From an uncultured Agathobacter sp. (GTDB taxonomy: Bacteria; Bacillota; Clostridia; Lachnospirales; Lachnospiraceae): a DNA stretch of 36,269 bases. How positions within the stretch are numbered: the stretch's first letter is position 1; every line of letters starts with the position of its first letter. A program made the translations under genes and the position numbers. Of this stretch, positions 25,696 through 34,210 are shown in pieces. The stretch covers positions 1 through 36,269 of the forward strand of contig CAKRCS010000019.1 in NCBI GenBank assembly GCA_934307695.1, in the 5' to 3' direction. The notes beneath the pieces are model-generated. The model made no database searches. It saw only the letters and a list, made by a program, of their open reading frames with translations, and was not told the origin of the DNA.

Positions 25696-28191
25696 ATGAA
25701 GTGTGTAAAATGTGGTAATGAATTACAACCGGGCGCACGTTTCTGCGTATATTGCGGCGCAGCGGTTGAAGCAACACCAGTAGTCGAGCCTGCTCCGGCA
25801 GCCGAGGCAACACCAGTCGTAGAGGAAGCTGCTCCGGCGGCAGAGGAGACCCCGGCAGAGGAAGCTGCTCCGGCGGCAGAGGAAACTCCGGCAGCGGAAG
25901 AGACTCCGGTTGTAGAGGAAACTCCGGCAGCCGAGGCAACACCGATCGTAGAGGCAGATCCGGCTGCAGAAGAAGCATCGGTTGTAGAAGAAGCTCCGGT
26001 AGTTGAGGATACACCGGCTGCACCACAGCCGCAGGTATACAGCGCTCCAGAAGAGAACGCTGCTCCGGCATACAGCGCGCCACAGCAGAATGCTCCGGTA
26101 TACGGCGCACCGCAGCAGAATGTACCGCCGGTATACGGTCAGCCACAGGGTGAGCCGCAGAAGAAGAGTTCAAAAGCGCTTGTGGGCGTTCTGATCGCGG
26201 TTATCGTACTGGTACTTATTCTGGTGGCAGCAGTTGTAGGAATTTTCTTCTTTGCAGGCAACAGGTCTGGGGACAACAGCCGGGCATTGACCTATACAAA
26301 GAACGGAAAGCTCTACTATGTCAAGGACATCAGCAAGGATGATGAGCCAATCTTAGTATGCACGATCAAGAACGGTGATGAGTACGAGAGTGCCAATCTG
26401 TCCGGAATGTTTACCGACGACAGAAAGTATCTGTATTTCTATAACAAGATGGAGAACTCTTATACCGGTAAGCTTTGCCGTATCGAGACCTCCAAGATCA
26501 AGGCAGACGAGTCCAAGACTGAGGACGCGATCGAGGAGCTTGTATCCGGAGTTACCTCCTATACACTGATCGATGACAGCAGCTTTGTATATTTAAATGA
26601 TTCCAACGATCTTTACTATTTTAACGGCGAGGATAAGACAAAGGTGGTAACCAATGTCTATGATTTCAGTATTGCTGAGGATGGAAGGGTTGCATACCAG
26701 ACTTCCGATGGTATGATCGGATATTATTCTATCGAGGATGATGCTACGGAGACGGTCATTGAGAACTGTTCATATATCGTGCAGGAGACAGACGAGGGAT
26801 ATTTCTATACCCTTTATGATGACGAGACCGGTTTATATGATCTGTATTACAGCACCAAGAGCGGAGATTCACAGAAGATTGCAGAGAGCGCACAGTCCAT
26901 CATCGGAGCAAATGCAGCACAGAATACCGCATATTATGTGGCACAGCGTTCCGAGGATGTATGCTACTATGACCTTGTAAATGATATTTATGCAGAATCC
27001 GACGCTGCCCTTACCGCTCCGGTATTTACCGATTACCTGACACCATGTACCGAGTATGATGCGATGAGTGACTGGGATCGTGAATATTATACAGAGTATC
27101 CGGAATATATCGATTCCTTCTATAACTGGCTCAGCACAGATTATTATTATGATTCCGGTATGCTTTACAACTATACCTATCATGAGGATGAAAACGGCAA
27201 TTATATTTATACCTATTACTTCTACGATCAGGATAACGATCAGTGGTATTCATTTGATGAGGAGGGCTACCGCACAGCACAGGATGCGTATGATTCTATT
27301 GGAAACCGTGCAGAGCTGCGTGACTCCTTAAAGGAATCCTACACAACGATCGTTTATTATGATGTACATAGCTGGTCTGTTTCCGATGGCGACACTGTTC
27401 TGGCAAGTGACGTAAATCCGTACTCTGTTTCAACCATCGGAGATACCGGAATCGTTGCATATCAGAAATACGGTGCGCTTGGCAAAATCGACTGGCCGGA
27501 GGATGCTTACGGTACATGGTTTGTTGATGATTACATCTACGAAGCAAGATACGGAGACGATGCAGACACCGGTGTATATTATAATTCAAACGGAACCGAG
27601 TATGTCTGGGACAGCTCCTGGGGCGAGATAGGAAGCGGTGTTTCCTTTGATGCCTCTGAAAGCGGCAGCCTTGTGATGGCATTCTCATATAGCTGTGATG
27701 ACGATTACAATTATACCTACACGATGAACGCATTCAAGATCGAAAACGGCGAGCTTGTTCTGATCGAGGCAGATATTGCGAACGTCGGATATGGAGTCTG
27801 GAACGGAGATGACTACTACTATTTTGAAGCAGATAGTGACGGAGAAGGCAATCTGTGCTGCTTCTCAAACGGAAAATCCAGCACGGTATTAAAGAACATC
27901 AGCAATGCTGCCGTAAAGCGTTTTGAAAACGGAAGCATCTGCGCATACTCTGATTATAGCTATGATTATAATGCAGGCGGTACGCTCAAGCTGTTCAACG
28001 AGAATGGAGATTCCGTAAAGGTTGATTCTGATGTCAACAGCTACTGCTATATCGATGATGAACTGATCGTTTATCTGCGTGACGGCAAGCTTTATGTATA
28101 CCGTGGAGAGGATAAGGAGAAGTTTAAGATCGACAGTTCGGTAACATCCTTCAACTGTGACGAGGCTTCTTGCGAGTATTTACAGTTCTAA
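25696..28191 (+). CDS. Zinc-ribbon membrane protein with large extracellular domain
   Basis: The start at 25696 follows AAAAAGG and opens with a zinc ribbon: Cys3, Cys6, Cys17 and Cys20 in [19 protein letters not shown]. Residues about 24-125 are a Glu/Ala/Pro/Thr-rich low-complexity tract, followed by a Pro/Gln/Tyr-rich stretch. A single membrane helix lies at about 160-187. The remaining 640 residues are extracellular, rich in Tyr and Asp, with repeated segments such as [25 protein letters not shown] and DGKLYVYRG that suggest a beta-propeller (DUF5050-like). The 831-residue protein has no catalytic motif. It follows the ABC genes by 22 bases and ends at a terminator, so it may be co-expressed with the transporter; a sensing or scaffold role is a guess. 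Confidence 0.8.
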   Translation: MKCVKCGNELQPGARFCVYCGAAVEATPVVEPAPAAEATPVVEEAAPAAEETPAEEAAPAAEETPAAEETPVVEETPAAEATPIVEADPAAEEASVVEEAPVVEDTPAAPQPQVYSAPEENAAPAYSAPQQNAPVYGAPQQNVPPVYGQPQGEPQKKSSKALVGVLIAVIVLVLILVAAVVGIFFFAGNRSGDNSRALTYTKNGKLYYVKDISKDDEPILVCTIKNGDEYESANLSGMFTDDRKYLYFYNKMENSYTGKLCRIETSKIKADESKTEDAIEELVSGVTSYTLIDDSSFVYLNDSNDLYYFNGEDKTKVVTNVYDFSIAEDGRVAYQTSDGMIGYYSIEDDATETVIENCSYIVQETDEGYFYTLYDDETGLYDLYYSTKSGDSQKIAESAQSIIGANAAQNTAYYVAQRSEDVCYYDLVNDIYAESDAALTAPVFTDYLTPCTEYDAMSDWDREYYTEYPEYIDSFYNWLSTDYYYDSGMLYNYTYHEDENGNYIYTYYFYDQDNDQWYSFDEEGYRTAQDAYDSIGNRAELRDSLKESYTTIVYYDVHSWSVSDGDTVLASDVNPYSVSTIGDTGIVAYQKYGALGKIDWPEDAYGTWFVDDYIYEARYGDDADTGVYYNSNGTEYVWDSSWGEIGSGVSFDASESGSLVMAFSYSCDDDYNYTYTMNAFKIENGELVLIEADIANVGYGVWNGDDYYYFEADSDGEGNLCCFSNGKSSTVLKNISNAAVKRFENGSICAYSDYSYDYNAGGTLKLFNENGDSVKVDSDVNSYCYIDDELIVYLRDGKLYVYRGEDKEKFKIDSSVTSFNCDEASCEYLQF

Positions 28192-28204
28192 TATATGGAT
28201 AGGA

Positions 28205-28246
28205 GGGGGAGCTGCGTGCGAACTATTTCGTGCGAAGCCCCCTTTT
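28205..28246 (+). terminator. Intrinsic terminator after the zinc-ribbon protein gene
   Basis: GGGGG (28205-28209) pairs with CCCCC, and an inner stem GTGCGAA/TTCGTGC encloses a short loop, followed by TTTTACTTTT. It starts 14 bases after the stop codon and probably marks the end of the unit that began at the nitrogenase-like genes. Confidence 0.75.
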
Positions 28247-28286
28247 ACTTTTATACAAGCCCAAAGAGCAAAAGGAGGCAGACAAA

Positions 28287-29180
28287 ATGCCAAGAAAAAA
28301 GAGCAGACCGACAAGTGAAGATCAGATGGAGCGTTTGTTTTACCCGGAGGGGAATATCGCATTTCTGGATGCCGAATTTAATGCGGGGATGAACGTGCGC
28401 ACGCGGGAGAAGATCAGTGAGATCATTTCTATCGGAATCATTATCTGCGACAAGGATTACAACGGCATCAAGAAGTTTTATACGCTGGTAAGTCCGCTGA
28501 CACAGACAAAGGTATTTCCCATGATATCGCGTATGACGGGGATCACAACGGAGATGCTGAAGGGACAGCCGACGTTTGCAGAGATGTCTGCAAAGGTTAC
28601 GGAGCTGATCAGACGCTATGATGTAAAGAAGCTCTATACCTGGGGAGCAGCGGACAAGCACAGTCTTCTCCAGGAGCGTGATGAGATGAAGGAGCGCAGG
28701 ATAAGCGGACATCAGGCGGCAAACAAATGGAGCTACATGGATATGTGTACCGATATCTCCGGGCTGATCTCCAACCAGATGCTCGGAATCCGGGGCGGGC
28801 TTTCCATCAATATGGAAAATCTGATGTTCTTCTGTGATATTGATGAGCAGCAGGAACATAACGCACTTTCCGATGCCTACTATCTCTACAAGTGCATGCA
28901 GTATCTGCGGGAATATTTTCCGAAGGAGAAGCAGGATGCTGCATTCCAGAGAAAACAAGAGCTGATCGACCATTATTATCAGGATCGCTCGATGTACAAT
29001 TCATTCCGGAGATTCCGCAGCAGCTCAAAGGGAAGTGACCTGTATCGCAAATGGGGGACTCGTTCGATGGAAGATGATATACGACTGAAAGCATTCGAGG
29101 ATGATCTGAAATTCTTAAAAGGGGAGATCCCTTACGAGCTGGAATTTGATACCATTCAGGAATACTTTCAGAAGAACTAG
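28287..29180 (+). CDS. DEDDh-family 3'-5' exonuclease
   Basis: The start at 28287 follows AAAAGGAGG; the product is 297 residues. Exonuclease motifs are FLDAEFNAG (Asp28, Glu30), the central segment YTWGAADKHSLLQ with an Asp, and HNALSDAYYLY with the His and Asp expected of the ExoIII/DEDDh group. This suggests an RNase T/DNA polymerase III epsilon-like nuclease acting on RNA or DNA ends. The last 80 residues are basic and helical and have no recognised domain. It has its own position after the terminator and is convergent with the HTH gene (gap 16 bases). No operon partner is apparent. Confidence 0.85.
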   Translation: MPRKKSRPTSEDQMERLFYPEGNIAFLDAEFNAGMNVRTREKISEIISIGIIICDKDYNGIKKFYTLVSPLTQTKVFPMISRMTGITTEMLKGQPTFAEMSAKVTELIRRYDVKKLYTWGAADKHSLLQERDEMKERRISGHQAANKWSYMDMCTDISGLISNQMLGIRGGLSINMENLMFFCDIDEQQEHNALSDAYYLYKCMQYLREYFPKEKQDAAFQRKQELIDHYYQDRSMYNSFRRFRSSSKGSDLYRKWGTRSMEDDIRLKAFEDDLKFLKGEIPYELEFDTIQEYFQKN

Positions 29181-29196
29181 AGAGGGTGCAGAGAGC

Positions 29197-29703
29197 CTAT
29201 TCTTCTACACCTGAACCAAGATCTGCGGCAATCTTGCCGTCTGCGATCGTTTTTTGCAGCCATAGCTGCAATGAATCAACGGAGTGGGAAATACGGTTAA
29301 GCTGTCCCTGGATCTTGGTAAAATCGCGGTATTCGTCCTCGGTGATCTCACCGTCTGCGGTGATCTCGATGAGGCGCTCCTTTTCCTTTTCCAGATTGTT
29401 GAGAGAGGCAAGCATCTCCAATACGATCTGGGAGAGATCTTTCATTTTTACTTCCGGAACATACTCCTGTCCGATCGGACATTCGTGGGAGCAGTAATAG
29501 TTACAAAGATCCGGTGATTTATAGCACTTTGACATTGCAAGGATCTCATCCGGGTGCGGAAGAGATTTCTCACTTTCGATTTTCTCAATGCGGTCTGCTG
29601 ATATAAAGGCAAGCTGTTCACTTGCGCGTTCGCGCGTCCAATCCATGTTTTCACGGCGAAGCTGGTAGATATTTTTGTTTTCTTTGGTTGATCGTTTTCC
29701 CAT
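29197..29703 (-). CDS. XRE-type HTH regulator with a Cys cluster
   Basis: The product is 168 residues, read on the minus strand. The N-terminal 60 residues form an XRE helix-turn-helix (IYQLRRENMDWTRERASE, then RIEKIESEKSLPHPDEILAMSKCYK). A group of four or five Cys follows at about residues 60-75 (SKCYKSPDLCNYYCSHECPIG), which could bind zinc or an Fe-S cluster. The last 75 residues are a helical coiled-coil-like region with many Glu and Lys. It has its own promoter and is divergent from the SGNH hydrolase gene. The Cys group suggests a metal or redox signal, but no target is proven. Confidence 0.82.
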   Translation of the reverse strand: MGKRSTKENKNIYQLRRENMDWTRERASEQLAFISADRIEKIESEKSLPHPDEILAMSKCYKSPDLCNYYCSHECPIGQEYVPEVKMKDLSQIVLEMLASLNNLEKEKERLIEITADGEITEDEYRDFTKIQGQLNRISHSVDSLQLWLQKTIADGKIAADLGSGVEE

Positions 29704-29782
29704 TTTATCTCATTACTTTCTATATGTTTTTTACAAGAAAACGGTAACGCCTGCAAGGTATGCAGACAGCCGTCATTTCACT

Positions 29783-29811
29783 ATTATATCGGATGACAGG
29801 GGGTATGGCAA
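29783..29811 (-). promoter_or_regulatory. Sigma-A-type promoter of the HTH regulator gene
   Basis: On the minus strand TTGCCA (-35, at 29806-29811) is followed after exactly 17 bases by TATAAT (-10, at 29783-29788). Transcription toward the HTH gene would leave a leader of about 70 bases. The -35 overlaps a tandem repeat described separately. Confidence 0.75.
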
Positions 29812-29821
29812 GTATGGCAAA
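29804..29821. repeat. Tandem 9-bp direct repeat in the divergent promoter region
   Basis: TATGGCAAG and TATGGCAAA occur back to back. They cover the -35 of the minus-strand HTH promoter and the place of a possible weak -35 (TGGCAA, 29815-29820) that stands 17 bases before TACAAT (29838-29843) for the SGNH gene. This is a candidate operator for the HTH protein. Confidence 0.5.
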
Positions 29822-29875
29822 GCAATAACATTTATGATACAATCATTTTAAATTTGAGAAGAAGGTGGGGAACGA

Positions 29876-30517
29876 ATGAAAACACTTGCAATATTGGGAG
29901 ATTCCTATTCTACATATCTCGGCTGGATACCGGAGGATTATCTGCACTGGTATGCAGATTCGGGCAATGATTGTGAAAACGATATGTCATCGGTGGAGGA
30001 CACCTGGTGGCGGCTTCTGGTAAAGAAGTACGATCTGAAGCTGATCGCAAATTGCAGTTACAGTGGCAGCACGGTATGCAACACCGGGTATGACGCGCAG
30101 GATGCCTCCGGGACTTCCTTTATCCACCGCATGAAGCGGGAGCTTGGCGAGGAGCGGGAGAGCAGTGAGCAGCCGGACATCCTTATCGTATTTGGCGGAA
30201 CCAATGATTTCTGGGCGGGCAGCCCGGTGGGGAGCATTCAATATGAGGGACAGACCGACGAGGATAAAAAGGCGTTTGCGCCTGCATTCTGCTACATGAT
30301 GGAATATTTAAGACGATACAATCCACATTCTGTCATATACAATGTGATAAATGATGAGATTACCGGACCGATCCGTGAGGTCATGGAAGAGGTGTGCAGG
30401 CATTTTTCCATCCCCAATATCAATCTGGAGGGAATCGACAAGCAGAATGGGCATCCGAATACGGCAGGCATGGCACGGATCGCGGAACAGATTGCAAAAG
30501 AGATCTTTGGAGCATAA
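29876..30517 (+). CDS. SGNH/GDSL-type hydrolase
   Basis: The product is 213 residues. Block I is ILGDSYS (catalytic Ser10), block III is FGGTNDFW, and the C-terminal GHPNTAGM segment provides the catalytic His. These define an SGNH hydrolase, a family of esterases that often remove acetyl groups from glycans. There is no signal peptide, so it is predicted to be cytoplasmic. It is followed 13 bases later by a GH27 gene, suggesting shared work on imported acetylated oligosaccharides (inference). The start follows AGAAGGTGGGG. Confidence 0.88.
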   Translation: MKTLAILGDSYSTYLGWIPEDYLHWYADSGNDCENDMSSVEDTWWRLLVKKYDLKLIANCSYSGSTVCNTGYDAQDASGTSFIHRMKRELGEERESSEQPDILIVFGGTNDFWAGSPVGSIQYEGQTDEDKKAFAPAFCYMMEYLRRYNPHSVIYNVINDEITGPIREVMEEVCRHFSIPNINLEGIDKQNGHPNTAGMARIAEQIAKEIFGA

Positions 30518-30530
30518 AGGAGAGGGGTAA

Positions 30531-31847
30531 ATGGATAAGAACAAATTTGCGGTGACACCGCCGATGGGGTGGAACAGCTATGATTATTACAACACCGCGG
30601 TAACGGAGGATGAGGTGCGCGCGAATGCGCAGTTTATGGCAGAGCACCTGAAAAAGTACGGCTGGGAGTACATTGTTGTGGACATCGAGTGGTATTCCAA
30701 TGATGCCGGGACAAAGCCGCAGTTCCAGTATATTCCGTTCGGGGATGATGAGATGGATGCGTATGGACGGCTGATCCCGTCTCCAAACCGTTTTCCATCC
30801 GCAAAGGACGGAAAGGGATTCAAACCGCTGGCAGACTATGTGCATAGTCTGGGGCTTAAGTTTGGCATACACATTATGCGCGGTATTCCAAGGGAAGCAG
30901 CACACAAGCACTGTCCGGTGCTCGGATGCGATGCGACTGCCGACATGGTGGCAGATCCGTCCTCCATCTGCGGCTGGAATCCGGATATGTATGGGGTTCG
31001 GGCAACAGAAGCGGGGCAGGCATATTATGACAGCATTATTTCCATGTATGCAGACTGGGGCGTGGATTTCATCAAATGCGATGACATCTGCGATAGCTGG
31101 ATGTACCGGGAAATCCCATTTTCCGGCTGGGAGGAGACACGGATGATCCACCATGCGATCGAAAAGACTGGGCGCCCGATCGTGCTCAGCCTGTCACCGG
31201 GACCAGCGCATGTAGACCGTGCATGGGAGTACAGCAAATATGCAAATATGTGGCGCATCACGGATGATTTCTGGGATGAGTGGAAACCGCTCAAGGAAAT
31301 GTTCTGGCGTTGTGAGAACTGGCAGGATCATGTGAGGGAAGGCTGTTTCCCGGATTGTGATATGCTCCCGGTCGGTCTGATCGGAGGGGGCTTTGGCAAT
31401 GAACGAAAGAGCCGCCTAAGCTACGAGGAGCAAAAGACGATGCTGACGCTCTGGTGCATGTTCCGCTCGCCGCTTATGATCGGCGCGGATATGAGCCGCA
31501 TGGATGAGAAGACGCTTGCCCTTCTTACCAATGAGGCGGTGCTCGCACTGCTGGATAAGAATTGCAGCGGACGGCAGGTATACAGATGCGAGGATGCCGC
31601 CGTATGGTGCAGCCGCAATCAGGAGAGCGGTGATGTGTATGTGGCACTTTTTAACTTATCCGATGAGGCACAAAGTGTTGCGGTAAGTATGGACGAACTC
31701 TACCAGACGCTTGCAATCGCAAAGCCGGATGGAGATGTGTGTCTGCATGAATTGTGGGACAAAGCCGATCGCCGCATATCGGGCGAAGCCATAGCACAGG
31801 AAGTGCCGATGCACGGAGTAAAGGTATACCGCATACGGCAAAAATAA
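30531..31847 (+). CDS. Glycoside hydrolase family 27 (alpha-galactosidase-type)
   Basis: The product is 438 residues. It begins with the GH27 hallmark PPMGWNSYDYYN, has VVDIEWY, and carries the nucleophile Asp184 in FIKCDDIC and the probable acid/base Asp246 in WRITDDFWD. The FRSPLMIGAD motif near residue 315 and a small C-terminal beta domain are also typical. It would remove terminal alpha-linked galactose or a related sugar (alpha-N-acetylgalactosamine and beta-L-arabinopyranose are known in this family). There is no signal peptide, so it acts inside the cell on imported oligosaccharides. It is in an apparent operon with the SGNH hydrolase. Confidence 0.92.
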   Translation: MDKNKFAVTPPMGWNSYDYYNTAVTEDEVRANAQFMAEHLKKYGWEYIVVDIEWYSNDAGTKPQFQYIPFGDDEMDAYGRLIPSPNRFPSAKDGKGFKPLADYVHSLGLKFGIHIMRGIPREAAHKHCPVLGCDATADMVADPSSICGWNPDMYGVRATEAGQAYYDSIISMYADWGVDFIKCDDICDSWMYREIPFSGWEETRMIHHAIEKTGRPIVLSLSPGPAHVDRAWEYSKYANMWRITDDFWDEWKPLKEMFWRCENWQDHVREGCFPDCDMLPVGLIGGGFGNERKSRLSYEEQKTMLTLWCMFRSPLMIGADMSRMDEKTLALLTNEAVLALLDKNCSGRQVYRCEDAAVWCSRNQESGDVYVALFNLSDEAQSVAVSMDELYQTLAIAKPDGDVCLHELWDKADRRISGEAIAQEVPMHGVKVYRIRQK

Positions 31848-31937
31848 CCTCTTGGGGCGGATAAATTACCACTTACCGGAAAGGTCTTTACAGAGGGAGC
31901 GCTTTTTTCTATACTCGGTTTATCCGAACAGGAGATA

Positions 31938-31953
31938 AGATCTGCGCAGATCT
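31938..31953. repeat. 16-bp perfect palindrome upstream of the LytTR gene
   Basis: AGATCTGCGCAGATCT is a perfect inverted repeat that ends 4 bases before the GGAG ribosome binding site (31958-31961) of the LytTR gene. It could be a binding site for a dimeric regulator or a small hairpin that limits translation. Confidence 0.6.
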
Positions 31954-31967
31954 GCAAGGAGTAAATG

Positions 31968-32429
31968 ATGAAAATTAAAATTGAGATTGACGAGAGCCTG
32001 CAGGAGGATGAAGTCCTCATCCGATGCGGGGAGCTGACCGATGAGATCTCACAGATCCAGCGTCTGGTCAGTGATGTGGTCAATGCGGGGCAGAAATATG
32101 TGTTCTATAAGGGGAACACCGAGTATTATCTTCCACTGAAGGATATCCTCTTTTTCCAGACGGAGGGAGAGCAGATCCTTGCCTATACCAAGGAGGAGAT
32201 TTACGAGACGAAGTATAAGCTGTACCAGCTGGAGGAAATGCTGCCGGGATTTTTCATGAGAGTATCCAAGTCGGCGATCCTCAACACGAACCACATATAT
32301 TCCATCAGCCGCAATCTGACGGCATCGAGTACGGTAACATTCGCCGGAACCTGTAAGCAGGTTCTGGTATCGAGGTATTATTACAAGCCCTTGATCAGTA
32401 AATTAGAAGAAAAGAGGTTACATCAATGA
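31968..32429 (+). CDS. LytTR-family DNA-binding regulator
   Basis: The second of two adjacent ATG codons (31968) is preferred because it lies 6 bases after GGAG; the first lies only 3. The product is 153 residues. The N-terminal 50 residues are small and acidic with no receiver domain. The C-terminal 100 residues form a LytTR domain: YYLPLKDILFFQTEGEQILAYT, then KSAILNTNHIYSISRN, then VLVSRYYYKPL. Stand-alone LytTR proteins of this size usually control a membrane protein encoded next to them. The stop overlaps the following LiaF-like gene by 4 bases, so that protein is the likely partner. Confidence 0.88.
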   Translation: MKIKIEIDESLQEDEVLIRCGELTDEISQIQRLVSDVVNAGQKYVFYKGNTEYYLPLKDILFFQTEGEQILAYTKEEIYETKYKLYQLEEMLPGFFMRVSKSAILNTNHIYSISRNLTASSTVTFAGTCKQVLVSRYYYKPLISKLEEKRLHQ

Positions 32430-33139
32430 GATTAAGTAAAAACACAGGTAAAATTTTCTGGGGACTGCTGTTTATTCTGGGAGCTATATACATGATCGTA
32501 AGCAGAGTGTGGACGCTTCCGAGGATCAGCCTGTTCAGCATCATATTTACGATCTTTTTTGCATGGATGCTCATCTGCGGTATCCGCCAGATCAACTTCT
32601 GGGAGATCTTGTTCTCCATCGCGTTCCTGTGCATCATCTACGACGATCTGCTTGGAATTAAGGAATTTACGCCGTGGCCGGTACTCGGAGCAGCTTTGTT
32701 TGGAAGCATCGGTCTGTCCATGATCTTTAAAAAAAAGCACACCTTCCGCATTGAGGGAAATGTAGAAAATACGACGTTCGGCTCAAAGGGAACGGAGCAG
32801 TGCAATGGCAGCAACCTACGGTTTGAGAACAACTTCGGGGAGACGATCAAATACGTTAACACCGATGATCTGTGCAATGTAGACATTGAAAATAATTTCG
32901 GCTCCATGCAGGTCTATTTCGATAACGCTATCATCCAGAATGAATGCGCGTATGTGAATGTCGACAATAATTTCGGCGAGGTACGGCTGTATGTGCCGCG
33001 GGCATGGATCGTGGAAAAGGATATTGAGAAGGGCTTCGGAGGTGTCAATGAGCGAGGACACATGGAGGGAAGCAGCACGCACCGCCTGATCATTCATGGT
33101 GATACGAATTTTGGAGCGGTCACGATCGTGTATATGTAA
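32426..33139 (+). CDS. LiaF-like membrane protein
   Basis: The product is 237 residues. Four hydrophobic segments fill the first 100 residues (GLLFILGAIYMIV, SIIFTIFFAWMLICG, ILFSIAFLCIIY, VLGAALFGSIGLSMIF). A beta-rich C-terminal domain follows, with a repeated pattern FENNFGE, IENNFGSM, VDNNFGEV typical of LiaF/DUF2154-like proteins that restrain cell-envelope stress signalling. It is translationally coupled to the LytTR gene upstream and ends just before a strong hairpin. A role in envelope stress sensing with the LytTR protein is probable, not shown. Confidence 0.82.
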   Translation: MRLSKNTGKIFWGLLFILGAIYMIVSRVWTLPRISLFSIIFTIFFAWMLICGIRQINFWEILFSIAFLCIIYDDLLGIKEFTPWPVLGAALFGSIGLSMIFKKKHTFRIEGNVENTTFGSKGTEQCNGSNLRFENNFGETIKYVNTDDLCNVDIENNFGSMQVYFDNAIIQNECAYVNVDNNFGEVRLYVPRAWIVEKDIEKGFGGVNERGHMEGSSTHRLIIHGDTNFGAVTIVYM

Positions 33140-33149
33140 ATAGTAAGAA

Positions 33150-33183
33150 GCAAGAAGGCTGCCAGTTGTGGCAGCCTTCTTGC
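33150..33183 (+). terminator. Perfect 15-bp hairpin, probable terminator
   Basis: GCAAGAAGGCTGCCA (33150-33164) pairs perfectly with its complement at 33169-33183 around a 4-base loop. It begins 10 bases after the LiaF-like stop codon. There is no T run after the stem (GGTCAATAAATA), so termination may be weak. Confidence 0.65.
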
Positions 33184-33237
33184 GGTCAATAAATACCGTC
33201 TCTTTTCGGCTTAATGAGCTACTTAACCGTAAATATA

Positions 33238-33267
33238 TTGAAGTAGAACATAGGGATTGAGTATGAT
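33238..33267 (+). promoter_or_regulatory. Candidate promoter of the methyltransferase gene
   Basis: TTGAAG (33238-33243) and TATGAT (33262-33267) are separated by 18 bases and lie about 50 bases upstream of the methyltransferase start. Both hexamers are close to the sigma-A consensus. Confidence 0.5.
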
Positions 33268-33318
33268 AAAATCAAAATGTTATAGCAAAGTTAGGTTTTA
33301 CATGGGAGGCGAAATGTC

Positions 33319-34110
33319 ATGGAAATAATCAATAAGAATATTGATCATGGAAAAGCATTTGACTGGGGAAAAACTTCTGAAGACTATGCAAAGTACCGTG
33401 ATATTTATCCAAAAGAATTTTATGCAAAATTAGCGGAATTATCGTTAGGAGTAAAAGGGCAAAATGTACTGGATTTGGGAACAGGGACTGGTGTGATTCC
33501 AAGAAATATGCATTCCTACGGAGCAAAATGGACAGGGGCAGATATTTCGGAGAATCAGATTTTATATGCAGAGAAACTTAGCAAAAATGCGGGGATGGAC
33601 ATTGATTATATTGTTGCTGCGGCAGAAGATGTTGATTTCCCAGACCAAACATTTGATGTGATTACAGCATGTCAATGTTTTATGTATTTTGATAAATCGG
33701 TTGTCTTGCCGAAAGTTCATGATATGTTAAAGGATAAAGGTCATTTTGCAATTTTGTTTATGGCATGGCTGCCAGAAGAGAGTGAGATTGCTAAAACAAG
33801 CGAAGATCTTGTTTTGAAATATAACCCTGCATGGACCGGTGGAAGAATGACAAGATATGAATTGCAGGAGCCGCCTTGGTGTGTAGGAATGTTTAAGGCT
33901 GCAAATATGCTAACATATGATTTGCCAGTACATTTTACAAGAAAATCATGGCATGGAAGGATGAAAGCCTGTCGAGGAATTGGAGCGAGTGGATTGAAGG
34001 AAAGTGAAATTCAGAAATGGGAGAAGGAACATTGGGAATATATGCAATCACTGCCGGAAGAATTTGATATTCTGCATTACGTTTCAATCTTGGATTTAGA
34101 GAAGATATAA
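33319..34110 (+). CDS. Class I SAM-dependent methyltransferase
   Basis: The product is 263 residues. Motif I is VLDLGTGTGVIP (near residue 51), followed by GADISENQILYAEKL (acidic motif II), VAAAEDVDFPDQTFDVITACQCFMYFD (motifs II-III) and the post-IV helix around MLKDKGHFAILFMAWLP. These are the features of Methyltransf_11-type enzymes that act on small molecules. The gene is A+T-rich compared with the nitrogenase-like cluster, and it stands between the hairpin at 33183 and the unknown genes beside the integrase remnant. The substrate is not evident. Confidence 0.88.
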   Translation: MEIINKNIDHGKAFDWGKTSEDYAKYRDIYPKEFYAKLAELSLGVKGQNVLDLGTGTGVIPRNMHSYGAKWTGADISENQILYAEKLSKNAGMDIDYIVAAAEDVDFPDQTFDVITACQCFMYFDKSVVLPKVHDMLKDKGHFAILFMAWLPEESEIAKTSEDLVLKYNPAWTGGRMTRYELQEPPWCVGMFKAANMLTYDLPVHFTRKSWHGRMKACRGIGASGLKESEIQKWEKEHWEYMQSLPEEFDILHYVSILDLEKI

Positions 34111-34210
34111 AAGATTTTGTAAAAGTAAATTAGGGAAAAGAAATAAGTAAATTGGAATTTGAAAGGAACAGATACTTTGAAGTCGTAAGATGAAGGAGGT
34201 TCAAGTGAAT

